A stretch of DNA of 64,000 nucleotides, taken from NCBI RefSeq assembly GCF_000968685.2, contig NZ_LAKD02000011.1, positions 1 through 64,000 of the forward strand, written 5' to 3'. This document shows, one piece after another, positions 45,382 through 53,100 of the stretch. This stretch comes from Streptomyces antioxidans (GTDB taxonomy: Bacteria; Actinomycetota; Actinomycetes; Streptomycetales; Streptomycetaceae). Numbering within the stretch: position 1 is the stretch's first letter; each line of letters begins with the position of its first letter. A model generated the notes under the pieces. The model had not been told where the DNA came from. It saw only the letters and a program-made list of their open reading frames with translations, and searched no databases. A program made the position numbers and the translations under genes.

Positions 45382-46047
45382 ATGTCCCTCCAGGACCGAC
45401 TCGATGACCTCAAGGCCCAGGGTGAGCCGACCATGCCGGACGGCGTCGTCGACGCCTTCCACCGCGGCACCGCCGAGCTGATCGCCTCCGGCCAGGCACG
45501 GCATGCCCTGAAGGCCGGCGACGCGGCCCCCGCCTTCGCCCTCGCCGACAGTGACGGCAACGATGTCTCCTCCCGCGACCTGCTTGCCCGCGGCCCCTTG
45601 GTCCTCACGTTCTACCGCGGCGTGTGGTGCCCCTACTGCAACCTCGACTTGCAGGCTCTGGAGGACGAGGCCGCCCGCATCCGCGGCCTTGGCGCGACGC
45701 TGGCCGCGATCTCGCCGCAGACCCAGCCCAACAGCCGCCGCTCCCGCCGCGAGAACCACCTGAGCTTCCCCATCCTGTCCGACACCGGCAGCCGGGTCGC
45801 CCAGTCCTTCGGCCTGCGCTTCGAACTGCCCGACTACCTGCGCGGCACCTACAAGAGCCTGGGTGTCGACCTCGCGCACATCAATGGCGAGCCCTCCTGG
45901 ACCCTGCCCATGCCCGCTCGCTACGTCATCACCCCCGACAGCGCTATCGCCTACGCCGAGGTCAACCCCGACTACACCCGCCGTCCCGACCCCACCGAGC
46001 TGTTGCCCGTTCTGGAACGTCTCGCCACGGCGGCCACGCCCCGCTGA
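45382..46047 (+). CDS. Peroxiredoxin-like (AhpC/TSA) family protein
   Basis: This 221-residue thioredoxin-fold protein has the redox motif GVWCPYCNLDLQALE near residue 80 (Cys-x-x-Cys), preceded by LKAGDAAPAFALADSDGNDV and followed by ISPQTQPNSRRSRRENHLSF. The CxxC motif and extra length place it with peroxiredoxin-like thiol reductases rather than typical 2-Cys peroxiredoxins. Such genes are often induced by electrophile or oxidative stress through a TetR-type sensor. Two operator copies flank its promoter. ATG 45382 is preceded by GGAGATCCTC. A bidirectional terminator lies downstream. Confidence 0.92.
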   Translation: MSLQDRLDDLKAQGEPTMPDGVVDAFHRGTAELIASGQARHALKAGDAAPAFALADSDGNDVSSRDLLARGPLVLTFYRGVWCPYCNLDLQALEDEAARIRGLGATLAAISPQTQPNSRRSRRENHLSFPILSDTGSRVAQSFGLRFELPDYLRGTYKSLGVDLAHINGEPSWTLPMPARYVITPDSAIAYAEVNPDYTRRPDPTELLPVLERLATAATPR

Positions 46048-46145
46048 ACCAACGTCCCGGCTGCGCCCGGACCCCAGGCACGACGCGCTCCGGCTGTGGT
46101 GTGCCGTCACGTGCGGCCATGACGTACAGCCATGACGTCAAAAGG

Positions 46146-46180
46146 GGGCGGCCCGGCACCCTGGGGGTGCCGGGCCGCCC
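46146..46180. terminator. Bidirectional terminator between peroxiredoxin-like gene and ABC operon
   Basis: A perfect 16-bp stem (46146-46161 with 46165-46180) and 3-nt loop in the 152-bp gap between convergent units. It can end both transcripts. Confidence 0.9.
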
Positions 46181-46199
46181 GCCGTCCGGGAGGGGTGCG

Positions 46200-47081
46200 T
46201 TACTTCACCGCGCCCGCCATCACGCCCGCCACGAACTGCCGCTGGAAGGCGAAGAAGACCGCCAGCGGGATCACCATCGAGATAAAGGCACCGGGGCCCA
46301 GGATGTCGATGTTGTTGCCGAACTGGCGGACCTGCTGCTGGAGCGCCACCGTGATCGGCGGGTTGCCGCCGTCGGCGAAGATCAGGGCGACCAGCATGTC
46401 GTTCCATACCCACAGGAACTGGAAGATGCCCAGCGAGGCGATGGCCGGGCCGCCCAGGGGCATGACCACGCGCAGGAAGAGCCGCAGTTCGCCCGCGCCG
46501 TCCAGGCGGGCCGCCTCCAGGAGTTCGCGGGGGATCTCCGCGAAGAAGTTGCGGAGGAGGAAGATCGCGAAGGGAAGGCCGAAGGCGGTGTGGAAGAGCA
46601 CCACGCCCGTCGTGGTCTGGAAGATGCCGATCTCGCCGAAGAGCTTGGCGACCGGGATCAGGGCGACCTGCACCGGGACGACCAGCAGGCCGACCACGAT
46701 GAGGAACCACCAGTCGCGGCCGGGGAAGTCCATCCAGGCGAAGGCGAAACCGGCCAGTGCGCCGATCACGACGACCAGCAGGGTCGCCGGGATGGTGATC
46801 GCCAGGGTGGTCCACAGCGAGTCGGTGATCTGCTGGTTGCCCAGCAGGTCGTCATAGGCGCTGAAGGTCAGCTGGCCCGGGTCGCTGAAGACCTTCCACC
46901 ACCCGGAGATGTTCGCCTCGGCCGGATCCCGCAGGGAGGACAGCAGCAGCCCGGCGGTCGGCATCAGCCACAGCAGGCCGACCAGGATCAGAACGACCCG
47001 CAGGGCACCGCCGCCGGCGCGCGCGGCGATCCGCGCGACCAGGGACTGCTTCGCTCGTACGACCGTGTCCGCGCTGGTCAT
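46200..47081 (-). CDS. Carbohydrate ABC transporter permease (MalG-type)
   Basis: This 293-residue inner-membrane permease has six hydrophobic spans and the cytoplasmic coupling (EAA) loop ELLEAARLDGAGELRLFLRV near residue 190. N-terminal LILVGLLWLMPTAGLLLSSL and a final LAVFFAFQRQFVAGVMAGAVK are typical of MalG-type subunits. Its ATG overlaps the stop of the upstream permease (ATGA), so both subunits are made together. No ATPase gene follows; streptomycete sugar importers usually share the MsiK ATPase encoded elsewhere. The sugar is not known. Confidence 0.95.
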   Translation of the reverse strand: MTSADTVVRAKQSLVARIAARAGGGALRVVLILVGLLWLMPTAGLLLSSLRDPAEANISGWWKVFSDPGQLTFSAYDDLLGNQQITDSLWTTLAITIPATLLVVVIGALAGFAFAWMDFPGRDWWFLIVVGLLVVPVQVALIPVAKLFGEIGIFQTTTGVVLFHTAFGLPFAIFLLRNFFAEIPRELLEAARLDGAGELRLFLRVVMPLGGPAIASLGIFQFLWVWNDMLVALIFADGGNPPITVALQQQVRQFGNNIDILGPGAFISMVIPLAVFFAFQRQFVAGVMAGAVK

Positions 47082-48451
47082 CGGCGGCTCTCCCTTCGGA
47101 TCCGGCGGATGTTGATGATCATGATGGGCATCACGAGCAGGAGCAGCAGAACGGCGATGGCGCTGCCGAGGCCCTGGTTGACGTCGGTCCCGAAGGACGA
47201 CTGGTAGAGCTGGAGGGCGAGCACGTTGGCGTCGTCCTTGCTGGGGTCGGGCGCGATGATGTAGACGAGGTCGAAGATCTTCATCACGTTGATCATCAGC
47301 GTGACGACCACGACCGAGAGCACCGGTGCCAGCATCGGCACGGTGACCCGGCGGAAGACCTGCCATTCGTTGGCGCCGTCCATCCGCGCGGCCTCCATCA
47401 GCTCACGTGGCACGCCCGCGAGGCCCGCCGCGATGAGCACCATGGCGAAGCCCGCCCAGATCCAGACGTAGGAGCCGATGATGGCGGGGGTGACGAGGGA
47501 CGGGCCGAGCCAGTCGATGCCGTTGTACGGCTCGGAGAAGTTCCAGGCGGGCAGCCGTAGTTGGGCGCCCTCGGCCTTGGCGGGCAGCGTGTACGTACCG
47601 TCGGCCGCCGTCGTGGCCCTGCCGACCACCTTGCCGTCCTTGACCGCCTCCACCTTGAGCCCGGCCATCGCCTTCTCGCCCTTGTCGATGGCGCCCTCCT
47701 TGCCGAGGCCGCCACGGGTGAAGTCGAACCAGACCGTGCCGGTGACCTTCCCCGCCTCGGGCTTGGCGGCCTTGGCGTCCTGTGCATCGCTGATGTCGTC
47801 GCGCTTGGCGGCGACAAGCGGCAGCGAGGTGGGGGAACCGGCCTTGAGCGTCGCGTTCGTGGTGTACGCACCGCTGGAGGACTCCGTCGTCCCGGCGGCC
47901 GGACGCGGATGGGCGCCGGGGAACGGCGGCGACTCGCTGAACGAGTCGTGCACGCTCACCCACATGGCGTTGGCCACGCCCTTGTCCGGGTCCTGCTCGT
48001 AGACCAGCCGGAAGATGATGCCCGCCGCCAGCATCGAGATGGCCATCGGCATGAAGACGACCAGCTTGAAGGCGGTGGCCCAGCGGATCCGCTCGGTGAG
48101 CACGGCGAAGATCAGGCCCAGCGCGGTGGAGACGGTCGGGGCCAGGATCAGCCAGATGATGTTGTTCTTGATGGCCGTCTTGGTGGCGTCGTCGGAGAAC
48201 ATCTCCTGGTAGTTGTCCAGGCCGACGAAGCCATTGCCCGAGGCGTCGAACAAGCTCCGGTAGACGGAGTAGCCGATCGGATAGACGACGAGCGCCCCGA
48301 GCAGCACCAGGGCGGGCAGCAGGAACACCGCCGCCAGCCAGGGCCGCGTGCCCATGACGCTCTTCGGCTTCTTCGCGCTCGGCCCATTGGCCGGTGGGGC
48401 GGACGATGCCCGGCCAGGTGTGGCCGCGCCGTCCGCTGTCGCGGTCGACAT
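47078..48451 (-). CDS. Carbohydrate ABC transporter permease (MalF-type) with extracellular insert
   Basis: This 457-residue permease is longer than the usual ~300 residues. TM1-3 occupy about 38-150 and TM4-6 about 320-450, with the coupling loop ELMEAARMDGANEWQVFRRV near 360. Between them, residues ~155-310 are an extracytoplasmic insert. It includes GTVWFDFTRGGLGKEG, then LKVEAVKDGKVVGRATTAADGTY, which looks like a prealbumin/SdrD-B-type beta-sandwich. MalF proteins of enteric bacteria also carry a loop domain here, but of a different sequence. It is co-transcribed with the binding protein and the MalG-type subunit. Confidence 0.93.
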   Translation of the reverse strand: MSTATADGAATPGRASSAPPANGPSAKKPKSVMGTRPWLAAVFLLPALVLLGALVVYPIGYSVYRSLFDASGNGFVGLDNYQEMFSDDATKTAIKNNIIWLILAPTVSTALGLIFAVLTERIRWATAFKLVVFMPMAISMLAAGIIFRLVYEQDPDKGVANAMWVSVHDSFSESPPFPGAHPRPAAGTTESSSGAYTTNATLKAGSPTSLPLVAAKRDDISDAQDAKAAKPEAGKVTGTVWFDFTRGGLGKEGAIDKGEKAMAGLKVEAVKDGKVVGRATTAADGTYTLPAKAEGAQLRLPAWNFSEPYNGIDWLGPSLVTPAIIGSYVWIWAGFAMVLIAAGLAGVPRELMEAARMDGANEWQVFRRVTVPMLAPVLSVVVVTLMINVMKIFDLVYIIAPDPSKDDANVLALQLYQSSFGTDVNQGLGSAIAVLLLLLVMPIMIINIRRIRRESRR

Positions 48452-48475
48452 GATGTGGATCTCCCGGTCGAGTCG

Positions 48476-49834
48476 TCAGTTCTTGTACGCCTTGGCGGCA
48501 TCCCGCTCCAGCTGGCGCTGGATGCCGTCGACATTCCTCGGGTTCTTGAGAAAGTCCTGGAGCGCTTTCCACTCGCCCTGCGCCGGCTTGCCGCCGAAGG
48601 AGGCGGGAGCCTGGTCGGACATGTCGAACCGGAAGTCATTCCCCGCCGCGATCAGCGCCTGTGCGATCTTGCGCATGGAGGCATTGGGATAGGCGCTGAA
48701 CTTGACGTTCTTGTTCGCCGAGATAAACCCGCCGGACTGGGCCCAGATGGTCCCCGCGTCGGGCGAGGCGAGGAAGGTGAGCAGCGCCTGCGCCGCCTTG
48801 GTGTTCTTCAGCGCCACGCCGACGTCGCCGCCGGTCACCACCGGCGCGTCCGCGCCCACCGCCGGGAACGGGAACACCTGCGCGTCCTGGTCCAGCTCCG
48901 CGCCCGCGTCGGCGACGTTGGCGGCGACGAAGTCGGCCTCGAAGACCATGCCCGCCTCCGGCTCCGCCTTGTCGCCGAACGTCTTGGTGACGGAGTCCGG
49001 GAAGGCGGTGTGCAGGGCGCCGCCCCGGCCGCCCGCGACCAGGCCCTTGGTGCCCCAGAGCTCGGCGAGCGTCTCGAGCGCCTTCTTCACCGAGGGATCG
49101 GTCCACTTGATCTTGTGCTGGGCGAGCTGGTCGTACTTCTCCGGGCCCGCCTGGGAGAGATAGACGTTCTCGAACCAGTCGGTGAGCGTCCAGCCGTCCT
49201 GGCCGCCGACCGCGACCGCGTCGGTGCCGGAGTCGGAGACCAGCTGGGCCTCCTTCAGGAATTCCGGCCAGGTCTTGGGCACCTTGGCGCCCGCGTAGTC
49301 GAACGCGGAGGTGTTGTACCAGAGCAGGGATTTGTTGCTGGCCTTGAAATACACCCCGTAGGGCTTGCCCTGGTACGAGCCGAGGTCCTGCCAGCCCTTG
49401 CTGAAGTTCTTGGCGAGCTGGGCCCTGGCGGGGGCGTCGAGCGGCTTGGCCCAGCCCTTCTGGGCGAATTCGCGCATGACGCCGACCTGTCCGACCATCG
49501 CGACGTCCGGCGGAGCGCCGCCCGCGACCTTCGAGCCGACGAAGCCCGCCATGTCGTCACCGCTCGGCACGAAGGAGACCTTGGCGCCGGTGCGCTTCTC
49601 GAACTCCTTGAGCACCTTGGTGAAGTTTTCCTGCTCGGTGCCCGTCCAGACCGCCGTGACCTGGAGTTTCTGCCCCTTCAGATTCGGCAGCTGCACGGTG
49701 TTGGGCGGCGGGCCGCCGCTGACCGTGTCTCCGTCGTCGCCGCCGCAGCCCGCGGCGGTGAGCATGAGTGCTCCCGCCGCCAGCAGGGCCACCGCGGCGC
49801 GTGTCGAACGCTTCGTAGGAAGCGATACGTGCAT
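48476..49834 (-). CDS. Extracellular sugar-binding lipoprotein of an ABC importer
   Basis: This 452-residue family 1 solute-binding protein has a signal peptide and lipobox LTAAGC with the acylated Cys at 30. The segment TGTEQENFTKVLKEFEKRTG and PPDVAMVGQVGVMREFAQKG are typical. The mature part has the length and hinge pattern of alpha-glucoside/maltose-type binders (KPYGVYFKASNKSLLWYN). ATG 49834 has GGAGGGAACACGGGG upstream. It is the first gene of a three-gene operon (binding protein, MalF-type, MalG-type). The substrate is inferred only as a sugar. Confidence 0.94.
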   Translation of the reverse strand: MHVSLPTKRSTRAAVALLAAGALMLTAAGCGGDDGDTVSGGPPPNTVQLPNLKGQKLQVTAVWTGTEQENFTKVLKEFEKRTGAKVSFVPSGDDMAGFVGSKVAGGAPPDVAMVGQVGVMREFAQKGWAKPLDAPARAQLAKNFSKGWQDLGSYQGKPYGVYFKASNKSLLWYNTSAFDYAGAKVPKTWPEFLKEAQLVSDSGTDAVAVGGQDGWTLTDWFENVYLSQAGPEKYDQLAQHKIKWTDPSVKKALETLAELWGTKGLVAGGRGGALHTAFPDSVTKTFGDKAEPEAGMVFEADFVAANVADAGAELDQDAQVFPFPAVGADAPVVTGGDVGVALKNTKAAQALLTFLASPDAGTIWAQSGGFISANKNVKFSAYPNASMRKIAQALIAAGNDFRFDMSDQAPASFGGKPAQGEWKALQDFLKNPRNVDGIQRQLERDAAKAYKN

Positions 49835-50160
49835 CCCCGTGTTCCCTCCGATGCCAGCCGCCCCCGTGCGACCGTGTCCCGTGCTGAGTAGTCCTACGCC
49901 CGGTCACCGAACGTGGCAATACTGCGTCGGGCGTTCACTCACGGATCGTGATCGGGCCGTGATGAAGGAGCGATCCTGAAATGGGGCAGGTGGGACAGAC
50001 GGGAGGGCGGCCGGAACGGATCGGAAACCCGGCCGGGGGCGAGGGGAACGCTCGGAAACGGCTGCGAAACGGACGTGAATCGGGCGGGTGCCGGGCGTTG
50101 TGGGGGGGCTGGGATCGGGCCGTTGCCGAACGGGGTGCGGACGGTGGCGAGCGGGGCCGG
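49835..50160. promoter_or_regulatory. Upstream region of the sugar ABC operon
   Basis: The 326-bp interval holds the promoter of the importer operon (minus strand) and the end of the FHA/FtsK gene. An inverted pair GAACG...CGTTC around 49909-49936 is weak. No LacI-type operator is certain. The part 49975-50160 is G-rich and featureless. Confidence 0.4.
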
Positions 50161-53100
50161 TCAGATCAGTGCGGGCGGGGTGGGGGCGTCCGCCGACTGT
50201 GCGGCGCGCTGTAGCGCACTGGCGAGAAGTGCCAGGTCGGTGGGGCCGTTCCCCAGCTCGCGCAGCGGTCGACGGGCGGGTGGATCGCCCATCCGCCGCC
50301 ACTCCAGCGGTACGACGGTGGGCCGCTGGGTCGCGGTGCGCGGTATCCGTCCGGTCACCCGGCCCGCCTGGAACGGCGTCCCGGCGCCGTCATCCGGGCG
50401 GAACAGCCGCCCACGGCCCGGCGCGGGGCCGCCACCCGGGGCGGCTGCGGTGGCGGGAACGGAGGTGACCGAGCGTGTCGACGCGGCGGGGGCCGTATCG
50501 GACCCTCGGGGCTCGCCGGGGTGGGTGGGGTGGGTGGCGCCTGCGGGGCCGGTGACGGGGCTCGTCGCGGTGTTCAGCGGGCGCGCGTCCAGGGCGATCC
50601 GCAGGGCGGCCCGCTCGACGGCCGCCGTGTCCGCCGTACGGTCCGGACGGCCGGACGCCACGACCAGATGCACCCCGAGGCGGGCGCCGTCCCGGGCGAT
50701 CGCCTCCAGCGCACGGACGACCGAACCGGACGCCGGACGGCCGGGGCTGCCGAGGGCCGGGGCCACCAGCGCGTCGAAGTCGTCGACGATCACGACGAGC
50801 CGGGGGAGGAGGGAATGGGGATGGGCGGGCGCAGCGCTCGCGGTGCGCCGGGCGCGCAGATTGAGCGTATGGAGGGTGTCGCTCGGAGGAGGGTCGATAT
50901 CGCCGGGCGGCCGGGGCGCGACAACGCGCGGCGCGTCGGCCGCGCGGGCGGCACGGGTGGCACCGGGCGTCCCGGCTGGGTTGGGTGTGCTGGATCTCCC
51001 GGTCGTGCCCGGTGTACCGGGCGAACGCGGCGTACCGGGCGAACCGGTGCCGGGTGTGCCTGACGTACCGGCTGCACGGGGTGCACCGGCTGTGCCGGGG
51101 GCACTGGGGGTGCCGCCTGAACGGGGCGTACCGGGTGCACCGGCCGCACCGGCTGTCCCGGCCGCGCGGGGCGGCGTACCGGCCGCACCCGGGGCCCTGG
51201 ACGAACCGGCATCGGCCGGCCCCGGCGGGACGGTGCCGGGCGGGCCCGGGTTGGGGCGCATCGGGGTGCCCGGGGCCGCGGCGCCGTCGGCCTCGCCGGG
51301 CCGGTCGTGCCACTCCGCGAAGTCCCGCTGGCCCAGTAGCTCGGCGCGGCGCTTGAGCTCCGAGCTGAGGGCCTGCGCGAACTCCCGCATCCGCACCGGG
51401 TCCGTGGCCGACAGATGGGTCGAGACATGCGGCAGGTCCGTGCACAGCCGCAGCCCCTCGCCCGGCCCGGTCCCGGTCCCGGCCCCGGATCCAGGGCCGG
51501 ACCCGGCGCCGTCGACGAGGATGAGCTCCAGCCGGTCCGGCCGTTCGGCGGCGGCGAGCGAGGCGGCGAACGAGCGCAGCAGCTCCGTCTTTCCGGTGCC
51601 CGCCACGCCGTCGATCAGCGCGTGCGGCCCCTCGGCGGCCAGATCGACCGTGAGCGGGCCGCGCGGACCGGCGCCGAGCACCGCCAGCGCCCGCCCGCCC
51701 GCGGGGACCTCGTCCGCGGCCGCCGCCCAACGGGCCAGCAGGGACGCGGGCGTGGCCCGCGCCAGCCCCAACTCGTCCAGCAGCCGGGCCGAGTCCGGCA
51801 GTGGGACCGTCGGCGGGCCGTCGGAGCCGCCGAACGCGCCGTCCTGCGCGGAGGTGGCCGGGCGCAGGGGCGCGAGCGCCCGCGCGAACCGCTCGGCCCA
51901 CGCCGCCGACACCGCGTCCACGGTCACGGTCGTGGTGGCGCCGGTCGCGCCGGTGATCCCCTGGACCCCGCTCGTGCCGGGCGCGGTCCCGTCCCCGTGG
52001 ACGATCTGGAGCCCCGTGGCCACATCGCCGCTCAGCACGGCCGCCACCCCGCACGCCGCGAAGGCCGCGGCCGCGGAACGCGCGGCCTCATAGCTCATCG
52101 GCAGCGGGGACGCGGGCGATGCGGCGGGCGCCTCGGCCAGACTGAGCAGATGGATTCCGGCCGCCGAACCGCTCACCGCCAGCCGGGCGAGCGTGTCGCG
52201 CAGCGCGGCGGGGCCGGGGGCGCCGTCCACGACCACCACCGTGTACGGCCCGAAGTGGCGCTCGGCCGCGGACCGCGCGGCGGCCGGGGAAGCGCTCGCC
52301 CAGCCGGGGCCCAGCGGACCGTCCTCCAGCCGCCGGGTCAGCTCCTCCGTACGGGCCGCGGCCTGCTCCGCGTCGTACGCCAGCAGCAGTCGGCAGTCCT
52401 GCCCGCGCAGCGGCTGGACCTGCGGCAGCCAGCCGAGCCACGACCACTCCGCGAGCCGCCCCTCGCCGCTGATCAGCACGATCTCCAACGCGGCCGGTGA
52501 GTGCAGGGCCGCCAGCTGCGCCACGACGGACCGGGCGAGCCCCGCGACCCGCGTCCGCGGGCCCGCGAGCCCCAGCGAGCCGCACCGCCGCAGATCGACG
52601 GTCACGGGCGCGGCGGGCAGCAGCCCGCCGTCGGCCGCCAGCTGGTCGGCCGAGCCGAGCCGTACGGTGAGCGCGTCCGGATGCCCGGGGGCGCGCTCCC
52701 AAAGGCGCGAGCCCGGCCCCAGCGCCGTCATCAGCAGGGTGGCCGGATCCGGCCACCGCCGCTGCAGCGCCTCCGCCTCCGCGGCCGCCCGCGCCGCCAC
52801 GTCCCGGTCCTCCCGCGCCTCACCGCGCTCGGCCGCCTTGCCCCCGGCCAACTGCCGTACCCAAGCCCCTATTCCGCGCCGCCGAGCCTGCGCCCCGGGC
52901 GCGTCCAGCGCATAACCCCCGGTATGCGTACGCTCCCCGGCGCCCCGCCGCCCGGGGCCGTCAGCCCCCGCACCGGCGGCCTGCGGCTGGTCCCCGCCAC
53001 GGCGGTCGCGGTCGGCGGGGGCCCCGCCACGGCCCGCGCGGCCGGGGTCCGCCGCGCCCGGCCCCGGGCCCGGCTGGCCACCGGGGTAGGGCTGGCCACC

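Noticed and set aside
41812-46047. Accessory cassette as an integrated mobile island
   Set aside because: No integrase, transposase, tRNA target or flanking direct repeats were found; acquisition is possible but not shown.
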